Shown: positions 56,258 to 64,000 of the stretch, one piece after another | Layout: each line of letters starts with the position of its first letter | Numbering within the stretch: the first letter of the stretch is position 1 | NCBI RefSeq assembly: GCF_023634805.2 | Contig: NZ_CP106881.1 | Coordinates: 2,834,001 to 2,898,000 of the forward strand | DNA: 64,000 nt | Source: Comamonas endophytica | GTDB lineage: Bacteria > Pseudomonadota > Gammaproteobacteria > Burkholderiales > Burkholderiaceae_C | Reading direction: 5' to 3' | Made by a program: the position numbers and the translations under genes | The notes under the pieces: model-generated | What the model was told of the DNA's origin: nothing | Databases searched by the model: none | The model's input: the letters and a program-made list of their open reading frames with translations, nothing else

Positions 56258-57715
56258 ATGCAGGATCAGATTGAACGAGCACGGGCCGTTGGCGCCTGGC
56301 GCCAGGGGCTTCACGCGATGGCCGGGTGGCTGCCGGGAGGGCCCGCACCCCGCAGCCCCGGATCACCCATGCGCGATCTGCTGGGGCTGGTGCTGGTGGC
56401 CGGCATGGGCGCGCTGCTGGCGGTACAGGCAGTGACGCTGTGGCGCCTGGATGACCGCGCGCAGCAGCGCCAGCGCATCCTGGACGAGACGCAGCAGGCG
56501 TTGCTGGCGCAGACGCTGCACAGCAGCACACTGTCGGGCGCCATTGCAGTGGGCCTGGCGGATCCCGCCATCAAGGACCTGGCGCGCGGCTTCGACGTGC
56601 CGCCCGAGGAGGCACAGCTGCATTTCGCCCGGCTGCGCATGCGCCTGCCGGTGCTCAGCGTGCATGTGATCGACCGCGCGGGCCGCAGCATGGCGCAGGA
56701 CGACAGCGAGCGCGCCGCGCCCGGGCGGCTGCAAGTCTTCCAGCCGTATATCAGCCAGGCCCTCGGAGGCCGGGCCAGCGTGTTCGCGGCGCTCGAGCAG
56801 GGCACCCGCACGCGCAACCTGTTCTATGTGGCGCCGGTGCGCAGCACGGCGCGGGCCGACTCCGAGGTGCTGGGCGTGGTGATGCTCAAGACCGATGCCG
56901 CGGCGCTCGATGCCGTGCTCAACCGCCATGGCCTGACCACCTTGCTGCTGAACCCGCATGGCGTGGCGTTTTCCGCCACGCGCCCGGGCTGGCGCTATGC
57001 GATGACCGCGCCATTGACGCAGCAGCGCATCGATGCCGTGCGCCAGAGCGGAATCTTCGCCGGATATTTCCGCAACGGCGTGGCTTCTGCGCTGCCATTC
57101 GATGAGGACAGCACCGAGGTGCGCGTCGATGGCGCGCGCCATGTGGTGGACCGGCGCGCCCTGGACTGGCTCGATCCGGCAGGCCACTGGCAGCTCGTGG
57201 CACTGGACAACGTCAGCGCGCTGATGACCTGGCGCGACCGCTGGTGGGTGGCCTCGGTGGCGTTCGCGCTGCTGCTGCTGCTGGGCCTGCTGGCGCTGCG
57301 GCTGCGCCGGCAGGGCGAGCGCCTCGACGCGCTGGGCGGGCACCACGATGTGCTGCGCGAAGCGTTGCTTGCCAGCCCCATGGCCGCGGTGCTGACCGAT
57401 GCCGACGGGCGCATCGTCTGGGCCAACGCGCAATATGAGCGCGACAGCGGCTATGCACTGGCCGCGCTGCGCGGCCAGAAGCCCTCGCTGCTGGCCAGCG
57501 GCCAGACGCCGCCCGCCACCTATCGCGACCTGTGGTCCACGCTGATGGCGGGCCGGCGCTGGGAAGGCAGCCTGGTCAACCGCGACCGCGCCGGGCAGCT
57601 GCACGAGGAATGGGTACAGATCGATCCGGTATTCGACGGCTGCGGGCGGCGCATCGCCATGGTCGGCTGGCACCAGCGGCGCGCCAGCGCGCAGCGCGTC
57701 CGGCTGGCGGCCTGA
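56258..57715 (+). CDS. Cache-PAS membrane sensor protein without an output domain
   Basis: A 485-residue protein with an N-terminal helix (RDLLGLVLVAGMGALLAVQAV, near 40), a dCache-like periplasmic domain (about 65-330) and a second helix (WVASVAFALLLLLGLLALRL near 345), then a PAS-PAC region (residues 375-475). After the PAS there is only a short tail, so no HisKA, GGDEF or methyl-accepting domain is seen. GGAGG lies 12 bases before ATG 56258. Ligand unknown. It could be a truncated sensor or work with another protein. Confidence 0.7.
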   Translation: MQDQIERARAVGAWRQGLHAMAGWLPGGPAPRSPGSPMRDLLGLVLVAGMGALLAVQAVTLWRLDDRAQQRQRILDETQQALLAQTLHSSTLSGAIAVGLADPAIKDLARGFDVPPEEAQLHFARLRMRLPVLSVHVIDRAGRSMAQDDSERAAPGRLQVFQPYISQALGGRASVFAALEQGTRTRNLFYVAPVRSTARADSEVLGVVMLKTDAAALDAVLNRHGLTTLLLNPHGVAFSATRPGWRYAMTAPLTQQRIDAVRQSGIFAGYFRNGVASALPFDEDSTEVRVDGARHVVDRRALDWLDPAGHWQLVALDNVSALMTWRDRWWVASVAFALLLLLGLLALRLRRQGERLDALGGHHDVLREALLASPMAAVLTDADGRIVWANAQYERDSGYALAALRGQKPSLLASGQTPPATYRDLWSTLMAGRRWEGSLVNRDRAGQLHEEWVQIDPVFDGCGRRIAMVGWHQRRASAQRVRLAA

Positions 57716-57727
57716 AGCGGCGCGGGC

Positions 57728-57755
57728 AAAAAAATACCGCCCCGGGGGGCGGTAT
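57728..57755 (-). terminator. Rho-independent terminator after suhB
   Basis: ATACCGCCCC and GGGGCGGTAT form a palindromic stem; on the minus strand a TTTTTTT run follows, 21-48 bases after the suhB stop. It may also end the plus-strand sensor gene. Confidence 0.9.
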
Positions 57756-57775
57756 CCGCAGGCCGCGAGCAGGGC

Positions 57776-58684
57776 TCAGGCCTGGTCGTCTTCGCCAGCT
57801 GCAGGGGCTGGCTCGGCGGGCGCCTGCGCATCACCCTCGGCCAGGGCCTGGCGCACGCCGGCCTTCTCGCCCGCTCCGGCGAACTTGCTGTACTTGCCCA
57901 GCGCCGTGACCAGGTGGCCATAGACGCGGGGGTTGCCGGCCATGCACTCGCGCTGCTCGAGGAAGTCGGCTTCGCCGGTGTAGTTGCCCACCAGGCCGCC
58001 GGCCTCGGTGATCAGCAGCGAGCCCGCGGCGATGTCCCAGATGCTCAGGCCGTTGTGGAAGAAGCCGTCAGCAAAGCCGGCCGCGACATGCGCCATGTCC
58101 AGCGCCGCCGAGCCCGACTGGCGCACGCCGGCCACGCGCGGCATGACGTCCGTGACCATGGCCATGTGGGCCTTGAAGTTGTCGCCCTGGCGGAAAGGGA
58201 AGCCGGTGGCGATCAGGCAGTCGCGCATCTGCGCGCGCTTGCTCACGCGGATGCGGCGGTCGTTGAGGAAGGCACCGCGCCCGCGCGTGGCGGTGAACAG
58301 GTTGTTGCGCGTGGGATCGTAGACCACGGCGTGCTCGATCTTGCCCCGGTAGGCCAGCGCGATGCTCACGCAGTAGACGGGCAGGCCGTGGATGAAGTTG
58401 GTGGTGCCGTCGAGCGGATCGATGATCCAGACGAAGTCCGAGTTCTTGGCGCCGAACTCGCGGCCGGTTTCCTCGGCCAGGATGCCGTGGCCGGGGTAGG
58501 CCGTCAGCAGGGTTTCGATGATGGCCTTCTCGGCCGCCTGATCGATCTCGGTCACGAAGTCGTTGACCTGCTTCTGTGCGATGCGCACGGATTCCACGTC
58601 CAGAGCCGCGCGGTTGATGAGGGCGCCGGCGGCGCGTGCGGCTTTGATAGCCACGTTGAGCATGGGATGCAGGGTAGACGACAT
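57776..58684 (-). CDS. suhB: Inositol monophosphatase-family phosphatase (SuhB)
   Basis: A 302-residue Mg-dependent phosphatase. Metal ligands fall in GILAEETG (Glu71), [12 protein letters not shown] (89-100) and IWDIAAG (about 218-224). Its C-terminal 30 residues ([19 protein letters not shown]) are an acidic low-complexity tail. SuhB also binds NusA/antitermination complexes in other bacteria. ATG 58684 is used; MLN at residue 8 is another possible start. Confidence 0.92.
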   Translation of the reverse strand: MSSTLHPMLNVAIKAARAAGALINRAALDVESVRIAQKQVNDFVTEIDQAAEKAIIETLLTAYPGHGILAEETGREFGAKNSDFVWIIDPLDGTTNFIHGLPVYCVSIALAYRGKIEHAVVYDPTRNNLFTATRGRGAFLNDRRIRVSKRAQMRDCLIATGFPFRQGDNFKAHMAMVTDVMPRVAGVRQSGSAALDMAHVAAGFADGFFHNGLSIWDIAAGSLLITEAGGLVGNYTGEADFLEQRECMAGNPRVYGHLVTALGKYSKFAGAGEKAGVRQALAEGDAQAPAEPAPAAGEDDQA

Positions 58685-58907
58685 GGATTGTGAACGTTGG
58701 CGCTGCGCGGCCCAAGGAAAAATAGGCAGCGCGGCACGCGGTTAAGAACAGGGGTGGGCCAGCTCCGGCGATGCGGGCGGCGACAATGGCTGGCGATTTT
58801 ACCCGGCCTGTCCGATTCGTGCTGCGCATTGCCCTGCAACCCGTGCGGCCAGCGGCCTTTGCTGCCGTTTTGTTCTGCCTGTACCTGCCCCTGCTTTTTG
58901 TAATGCC

Positions 58908-59675
58908 ATGAAGACCCGATTCGTCCTGATCCAGACCAGCCATGCCGGCAATGTGGGCGCCGCCGCCCGCGCCCTCAAGACCATGGGCTTCGACGACCTG
59001 GTGCTGGTGGCGCCGCGCTGGGCCAACGTGCTGCGGCGCGAGGAAACCATCCAGCGCGCGAGCGGCGCGCTCGACGTGCTGGCCAAGGCGCGCATCGTTG
59101 AAACTTTGGACGAGGCGCTCGACGGCATGAGCCACCTGTGCGCCACCGCCATGACACCGCGCGATTTCGGCCCGCCAACGCGCACGCCGCGCGCGCACCT
59201 GGAGATGCTGGCCAGGGGCGCGCTGCAGGCAGGGCCGGCGGCGCCCGGCGCGGCGCCCGAGACCGGCGTGGCCTTCCTGTTCGGCTGCGAGCGCTTCGGC
59301 ATGTCCAACGAGGATGTCTACCGCTGCGACGTGGCGCTGTCGATCCCCTCGAATCCGCAGTTCGGCTCCCTCAACCTGGGCGCGGCCATCCAGCTGATCG
59401 CCTATGAATGGCGCCAGGCGCTGGGCGGCTTCGCGCTCGAGGGCGCCGCGCCCGCGCAGCTGCCCGACCGCGCCGATGCCGCCCAGGTCGCCGGCATGCT
59501 GGGCCACTGGGAGCAGGCGCTGGCGCACATCGGCTTTCTCGACCCGGCCGCGCCCAAGAAGCTCATGCCGCGCCTTAACCAGCTTTTCAACCGCGCGCAG
59601 CTCAGTCCCGAGGAAATCCATATCCTGCGCGGTGTCGCCAAAGCCATGCTGCAATGCACCGCGCCAAAGCGATAG
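58908..59675 (+). CDS. trmJ: tRNA (Nm32) methyltransferase, SpoU/TrmJ type
   Basis: A 255-residue SPOUT-fold methylase. It opens [28 protein letters not shown], then [14 protein letters not shown] and [16 protein letters not shown], the knot motifs that hold SAM. TrmJ makes 2'-O-methylation at position 32 of tRNA. It precedes cysE by 37 bases, as in many Betaproteobacteria. Confidence 0.9.
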   Translation: MKTRFVLIQTSHAGNVGAAARALKTMGFDDLVLVAPRWANVLRREETIQRASGALDVLAKARIVETLDEALDGMSHLCATAMTPRDFGPPTRTPRAHLEMLARGALQAGPAAPGAAPETGVAFLFGCERFGMSNEDVYRCDVALSIPSNPQFGSLNLGAAIQLIAYEWRQALGGFALEGAAPAQLPDRADAAQVAGMLGHWEQALAHIGFLDPAAPKKLMPRLNQLFNRAQLSPEEIHILRGVAKAMLQCTAPKR

Positions 59676-59712
59676 ACTGAACAGTTCCGACCACTTCTTC
59701 TTCTGCCTCTTG

Positions 59713-60504
59713 ATGCTCGCCCGCCTGCGTTCCGATATCCAGTGCATTCTCGACCGTGATCCCGCGGCCCGCAGTACCTGGGAAGTGGTGACCTGTTATC
59801 CCGGCCTGCACGCGATCTGGCTGCAGCGGCCCGCGCACTGGTGCTGGAACCATGGCCTGCGGTGGCTGGGCCGCTTCATCTCGCACCTGGGGCGCTGGCT
59901 CACGGGCATCGAGATCCACCCCGGCGCAGTGATCGGCGAGCGCGTGTTCATCGACCACGGCATGGGCGTGGTGATCGGCGAGACCGCGGTGGTGGGCGAC
60001 GGCTGCACCATCTACCACGGCGTGACGCTCGGCGGCACCTCGCTCTACAAGGGCGTCAAGCGCCACCCCACGCTGGGGCGCGACGTGGTCGTGAGCGCCG
60101 GCGCCAAGGTGCTGGGCGGCTTCGAGGTCGGCGACGGCGCGAAGATCGGCAGCAACGCGGTGGTCATCAAGCCCGTGCCCGCGGGCGCCACGGCGGTGGG
60201 CATTCCCGCGCGCATCCTGCCGTCGAAGGCCGGGCAGAGCGCCGATGTCACCGACCACGATGCCCCGGCCGCCGCGCCGCGCGCCTTCACGGCCTATGGC
60301 GTGACGCAGGAGGACGATCCCATCTCCCAGGCCATGCGTGGCCTGAGCGAAGGCGCGGCCGGCCACGAGCGGCAGATCGCGCTGCTCTGGGAAGCCATCG
60401 AAAAGCTCTCGGCGCAGACCAAGACCCGCGACTGCGTGCCCTGCGAGTCCGAACGGCCGCAGAAGTTCGAGAAGGACAAGATCGATCAGTTGATGGGGAA
60501 GTAG
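59713..60504 (+). CDS. cysE: Serine O-acetyltransferase
   Basis: A 263-residue hexapeptide-repeat acetyltransferase that supplies O-acetylserine for CysK/CysM. The left-handed beta-helix is seen in [29 protein letters not shown] and [22 protein letters not shown], including the catalytic His in DHGMG. The C-terminal 90 residues beyond the repeats ([13 protein letters not shown]...) are longer than in Bacillus-type CysE and are largely polar. ATG 59713 is used. Confidence 0.93.
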   Translation: MLARLRSDIQCILDRDPAARSTWEVVTCYPGLHAIWLQRPAHWCWNHGLRWLGRFISHLGRWLTGIEIHPGAVIGERVFIDHGMGVVIGETAVVGDGCTIYHGVTLGGTSLYKGVKRHPTLGRDVVVSAGAKVLGGFEVGDGAKIGSNAVVIKPVPAGATAVGIPARILPSKAGQSADVTDHDAPAAAPRAFTAYGVTQEDDPISQAMRGLSEGAAGHERQIALLWEAIEKLSAQTKTRDCVPCESERPQKFEKDKIDQLMGK

Positions 60505-60507
60505 GGC

Positions 60508-61209
60508 TCAGAGGAACTCCACCCGCCCGCTGTCCAGGTCATACCGCGCAGCCACCACCCGCACCTTTCCTTCGGCCACGCCCCGCGCAATCGATTCGCT
60601 GCGCGTGGCAATGTCGCGCGCCGTGCGGCGCGCATTCTCGCGCACCGCGTTGTCGACGAAATCCCCGGGCTGGTCGGCCACGGCGCGTGCCGCGGGCACG
60701 ATGGCTTCGACCAGCGGTCCGATGAAGCCGGGAAAGCGCGCGCCGTCCCGCACCATGGCGGCGGCCGCTGTCACCGCGCCGCAGCGCTCGTGGCCCAGCA
60801 CCACGACCAAAGCCACTCCGAGCATCGAGCAGGCATATTCCAGCGTGCCCAGCGTCGCGTCATCGGGCACATGCCCGGCATTGCGCGCGACGAACAGCTG
60901 GCCCAGGCCCAGGCCGCCGAACACCAGCTCGGGCGGCACGCGGCTGTCGGCGCAGCACAGCACCGTGGCCCAGGGCGCCTGGTGCGCCGCCTGCTGCGCG
61001 CGCTGCTCCAGCAGTCGGGTCGCACACAGCGCCGGTGCCTTGACATAGGCCGCATTGCCGGCCTTGAGCCGCTCCAGCGCCTGTGCGGCGCCGACCCGGG
61101 GCGTGGGTGGCGGACCCACGGCCCGTGCCGTGGCGCTGTACAAGCCGGCTGCGGCCAACGCCAGAAAAGTACGCCGGCCGCGGGCGAACGCATTGCGGGA
61201 TGCACACAT
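60508..61209 (-). CDS. Beta-class carbonic anhydrase with an export signal
   Basis: A 233-residue zinc carbonic anhydrase. Ligands are Cys86-x-Asp88-x-Arg90 (CCADSR), His140 and Cys143 (GHERCGAV), so the active site is complete. The N terminus, FARGRRTFLALAAAGLYSATARA, looks like a twin-arginine signal peptide, which would place it in the periplasm. Convergent with cysE, divergent from the nitroreductase gene. Confidence 0.9.
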   Translation of the reverse strand: MCASRNAFARGRRTFLALAAAGLYSATARAVGPPPTPRVGAAQALERLKAGNAAYVKAPALCATRLLEQRAQQAAHQAPWATVLCCADSRVPPELVFGGLGLGQLFVARNAGHVPDDATLGTLEYACSMLGVALVVVLGHERCGAVTAAAAMVRDGARFPGFIGPLVEAIVPAARAVADQPGDFVDNAVRENARRTARDIATRSESIARGVAEGKVRVVAARYDLDSGRVEFL

Positions 61210-61307
61210 GGGATACCTCCTGAAGAAGGTAGGTGGACGCCAGTTGCCATTGTGTTCCGCGGGCCGCGGCTAGACTCGTCGCTGTGTTGCTTTCCGGACC
61301 CCATGCC

Positions 61308-61967
61308 ATGAATGTCGAAGATGCCCTGCATGCGCGCCGCTCGGTGCGCGCCTTCCTGCCCCGCGTGCCCGAGGCCGCGGTGGTGCGCTCGATGCTGCAC
61401 TCGGCCGCGCGCGCCGCCTCGGGCGGCAACCTGCAGCCCTGGCGCGTGACGGCGCTCGCCGGCGCGCCGCTGCAGCAGTTGCTGGCAGCCGTGGCTGTGG
61501 CCGAGCCGCAGGACGGACCGGCGGGCAGCTCCTATCCGCCCAGCCTCTGGGAGCCCTACCGCAGCCGGCGCTTCGACAACGGCGAGGACCTGTACCGCAC
61601 GCTGGGCATCGGGCGCGGCGACAAGCCCGCGCGCCTCGCGCAGCTCGGGCGCAACGGGCAGTTCTTCGGCGCGCCCGTGGGCATCTTCGTCAGCGTCGAT
61701 GCGCGCATGGGGCTGGCGCAATGGGCCGATCTGGGTATCTACCTGCAGTCGCTGATGCTGCTGGCCGTCGAGCAGGGCCTGGCGACCTGTGCCCAGGGCT
61801 ACTGGCGGCGCTTTGGCGATACGGTGGCGGCGCAGCTGGCGCTGCCCGGGGACTATGCGGTGGCGTTTGGCGTGGCGCTGGGCTGGGAAGACACCGAGGC
61901 GCCGATCAACCAGCTGCGCGCCACGCGCGCCGATCCGGGCGAATGGCTGGATATGCAGGGGTTTTGA
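61308..61967 (+). CDS. Nitroreductase-family flavoprotein
   Basis: A 219-residue FMN-dependent oxidoreductase. ARRSVRAFLP (about 8-17) begins the FMN-binding region, SGGNLQPWRVTAL (about 39-51) is the signature loop, and the GWEDTEAPINQLRATRA end is typical. The substrate is unknown. ATG 61308 chosen since the frame just before it is open without a ribosome site. It lies 32 bases upstream of an IclR regulator. Confidence 0.88.
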   Translation: MNVEDALHARRSVRAFLPRVPEAAVVRSMLHSAARAASGGNLQPWRVTALAGAPLQQLLAAVAVAEPQDGPAGSSYPPSLWEPYRSRRFDNGEDLYRTLGIGRGDKPARLAQLGRNGQFFGAPVGIFVSVDARMGLAQWADLGIYLQSLMLLAVEQGLATCAQGYWRRFGDTVAAQLALPGDYAVAFGVALGWEDTEAPINQLRATRADPGEWLDMQGF

Positions 61968-61999
61968 GCCTTGCGGCTTGAATCAGCAGACCAGCACCC

Positions 62000-62716
62000 A
62001 TGACGCATGTCACTGCCGTCACCCGCGCCCTGGCCGTGCTCAGGGCCTTCTCCGGCGAGGAAAGCTTCGTGTCGCTGGCCGAACTGGCGCGGCGCACCGG
62101 CATGCACAAGCCTACCGTGCTGCGCCTGGCGCGCACGCTGGCGGCCGATGGCTTCCTGGTCCAGCGCGCCGCCGATGGCGCCTGGCGGCTGGGGCCCAGC
62201 GCAGGTTTCCTGGGCGCGCGCTACCAGGCGCAGTTCGACGTCCACGCCATCATCGAGCCGCAGCTGATGGCGCTGTCGGAGGCCACGGGCGAAAGCGCCT
62301 CCTTCTACGTCTTTGAGAACAGCGTGCGCAGCTGCCTGCTGCGCGTCGAGGGGCCGCGCGGCATCCGCCGCCATGTGCGCTCGGGCGAGCTGCTGCCGCT
62401 GGACCGGGGCTCGGCGGGCCGCGTGATCCTGGCCGCACTGGGCGAGCCCGGCGCGGCATATGACGCCATCCGCCGCAGCGGCTGCTGCGTGACGGAGGGC
62501 GAGCGCAGCGCCGGCGCTGCCAGCATCTCCGCCGCGGTGTATGGCGTCGGCCGCGCGGTGCTGGGATCGGTTTGCGTGTCGGGTCCGGCCGAGCGGCTGA
62601 CGCGCGCGCAGCTGGAGTCCTTCGGGCCCGTCACCACCCAGGCCGCGGCGCAGATCTCCTGGCTGCTGGGCGGTGTCTCGGTGGCGGCATTGCGTTCCAC
62701 CTGGCATCCCAACTGA
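62000..62716 (+). CDS. IclR-family transcriptional regulator
   Basis: A 238-residue regulator. Winged helix-turn-helix (SLAELARRTGMHKPTVLRLARTL, about 28-50) and C-terminal effector-binding IclR domain (EPQLMALSEATGESASFYVFE...). It precedes a Bug receptor and ligJ, so it may control an aromatic acid catabolic operon. ATG 62000 follows an unclear ribosome site. Confidence 0.9.
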   Translation: MTHVTAVTRALAVLRAFSGEESFVSLAELARRTGMHKPTVLRLARTLAADGFLVQRAADGAWRLGPSAGFLGARYQAQFDVHAIIEPQLMALSEATGESASFYVFENSVRSCLLRVEGPRGIRRHVRSGELLPLDRGSAGRVILAALGEPGAAYDAIRRSGCCVTEGERSAGAASISAAVYGVGRAVLGSVCVSGPAERLTRAQLESFGPVTTQAAAQISWLLGGVSVAALRSTWHPN

Positions 62717-62839
62717 GTCCACATCCACCGCGTGCATCGCACAGCCGTTACGCCAGGTGAAACGGTGTTTTCCTGGCACGGCAGTCTTCCTACGATGTCC
62801 CCTGGGCCCCGCTTAGAGGGCTTCATGAAGGAGACATCC

Positions 62840-63820
62840 ATGACCACCAGACGAGCGCTGCTTCAGGCGGCCATCTGTGCCTGCGCGGCTTTTGCCGCCC
62901 CCCAGACCTTTGCGCAGCCCGAGGCCTTTCCCGGCAAGAACATCCGCTTCATCGTGCCCTTTGCCGCCGGCGGCCCCGCGGACGTGGTGGCGCGCGAGGT
63001 GGCGCAGGCCCTGGGCAGGGAGCTGGGCCAGACGGTGGTGGTCGAGAACATGGGTGGCGGCGCCGGCGTGCCCGCGACCAATGCCGTCTCGCGCGCGCCC
63101 GCCGATGGCTACACGCTGCTGTTCGCGGCATCGGGCAATGTGGTGATCCAGCCGCTGCTGAGCAAGAAACGCGTGGACATCCTCACGCAGCTGTCGCCCG
63201 TCGGCATGGTCAGTACCAGCCCGCATGTACTGGTGGTATCGAGCCAGTTGCCGGTGCGCAGCGTCAAGGAACTCATCGCCCATGCCAAGGCCCATCCAGG
63301 CAGCCTGAACTTTGCTTCCGCCGGCGTGGGCGGGCTGGCGCATCTGGCTTCCGAGCTGTTCATGCGGCAGGCCGGCATCGAGGGCCGGCATCTCGCGTAC
63401 AAGGGTTCGTCGCAGGCCATGACCGATCTGGCGTCGGGCCAGGTGCAGGCCATGTTCAGCAGCCTGCCGTCGATGAAAGGCATGGTGGACAAAGGCTTGA
63501 TCCGCGTCGTGGGCGTCACGGCCCAGTCGTCTTCGCCTACCTACAAGGACTTCCCCCTGATCAAGCAGGCCGGCTTGCCCGGCTTCGAGTACGCCACCTG
63601 GTACGGGCTGTACGGCCCGCATGGCCTGACTCCGGCCGTGGTGGAAAAGCTCGGTGCCTCCCTGGGCAAGCTGGCCGCCGACAAGGCCTTCGAAGCGCGC
63701 CTGCGCGAGCAGGGCGTGGATCTGCATGTCGGCACGCCCGCGGAACTGGCCGAGCGCACGCGCAAGGAAACGGCCCAGTGGGACAAGGTGATCCGCGAGT
63801 CGGGCATCCATCTCAACTGA
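62840..63820 (+). CDS. Bug-family tripartite tricarboxylate transporter receptor
   Basis: A 326-residue periplasmic solute receptor of the TctC/Bug type, widespread in Comamonadaceae. Signal peptide TRRALLQAAICACAAFAAPQ with cleavage near FAQ, then the family start NIRFIVPFAAGGPADVVARE and HLASELFMRQAGIEG. GAAGGAG six bases before ATG 62840 decides the start. Here it may bind an aromatic or dicarboxylic acid related to the ligJ gene next to it; that is inference. Confidence 0.92.
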   Translation: MTTRRALLQAAICACAAFAAPQTFAQPEAFPGKNIRFIVPFAAGGPADVVAREVAQALGRELGQTVVVENMGGGAGVPATNAVSRAPADGYTLLFAASGNVVIQPLLSKKRVDILTQLSPVGMVSTSPHVLVVSSQLPVRSVKELIAHAKAHPGSLNFASAGVGGLAHLASELFMRQAGIEGRHLAYKGSSQAMTDLASGQVQAMFSSLPSMKGMVDKGLIRVVGVTAQSSSPTYKDFPLIKQAGLPGFEYATWYGLYGPHGLTPAVVEKLGASLGKLAADKAFEARLREQGVDLHVGTPAELAERTRKETAQWDKVIRESGIHLN

Positions 63821-63834
63821 CCCGGAACCTTTCA

Positions 63835-64000
63835 ATGATCATCGATTGCCACGGCCACTACACCACCGCGCCCCAGGCGCTGAACGACTACCGCCAGCGC
63901 CAGAAGGCGCGCCTGCTCGAGCCCGGCGCGCCCGCGCTGCGACCCGATGCGCGCATCGGCGACGACGAGATCCGCGAAAGCCTGGAGCGCAACCAGCTGG
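63835..64000 (+). CDS. ligJ: 4-Oxalomesaconate hydratase-type amidohydrolase, 5' part
   Basis: Fifty-five codons of a metal-dependent hydrolase, cut by the window edge. It starts MIIDCHGHYTTAP, the metal-binding HGH of the LigJ/amidohydrolase family, and continues DDEIRESLERNQL, which matches LigJ of the protocatechuate/gallate 4,5-cleavage route. It begins 14 bases after the Bug gene stop, so the two are probably in one operon. Confidence 0.82.
   Translation, partial: MIIDCHGHYTTAPQALNDYRQRQKARLLEPGAPALRPDARIGDDEIRESLERNQL

Overview
The window looks like a high-GC betaproteobacterial chromosome, most likely Comamonadaceae (Comamonas/Acidovorax/Delftia type). The evidence is the strong GC-rich codon use, a Bug-family solute receptor, TRAP transporters, a flhDC pair, hemCDXY downstream of a divergent ppc, and what looks like the start of a protocatechuate/gallate 4,5-cleavage gene (ligJ). 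No species can be assigned from the sequence alone.

Positions 1-16050 are an integrated mobilizable element whose left end lies outside the window. It ends at a tRNA-Leu(CAA) gene, with a tyrosine recombinase gene reading away from the tRNA, and it is visibly less GC-rich than the flank. Its left part is a defence-like block: a minus-strand operon of a PLD-SNF2 helicase, a DUF4391 protein and a GmrSD-type DUF262 protein (cut by the window edge), then a small orphan gene, then a large PHP-plus-ABC-type ATPase of the TrlF family. Its right part is one tightly packed minus-strand operon: HTH protein, replication-initiator-like protein, MobC, MOBP-type relaxase, VirB5, a small membrane protein, an EexN lipoprotein, VirB6 and a DUF7673-like protein. 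Only three type IV secretion parts are present (VirB5, Eex, VirB6) and there is no VirB4 or VirB8-VirB11 in view. This suggests a satellite that swaps its own pilus tip, inner-membrane and exclusion subunits into a helper's conjugation machine. VirB5 and EexN share an almost identical C-terminal tail at both protein and DNA level, the most striking small-scale signal in the window.

Positions 16051-39300 are core chromosome: cysM, a Nudix hydrolase, tusA, galU, valS, a VOC-family protein, a yceI-yceI-cytochrome b561 module, the tetrapyrrole operon hemC-hemD-hemX-hemY, ppc, a FUSC/YccS membrane protein, flhDC, a mercaptopyruvate sulfurtransferase, a DMT exporter and a Rieske oxygenase. Positions 39300-48200 hold xseB-ispA-dxs (isoprenoid supply) and a TRAP transporter locus with two paralogous receptors facing one dctQM permease pair.

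Positions 48400-64000 hold uppP, an SDR protein lacking the usual catalytic Tyr/Lys, an alpha/beta hydrolase, an Anbu proteasome-like peptidase overlapping mutS, a Fur-box-preceded DUF2325 gene, a Cache-PAS sensor without an output domain, suhB, trmJ, cysE, an exported beta-carbonic anhydrase, a nitroreductase, an IclR regulator, a Bug receptor and the start of ligJ. A family of GTTCGT/TGAGC/TCGAAGG inverted repeats sits in at least five intergenic gaps. The gap after dxs carries a tandem array of them.
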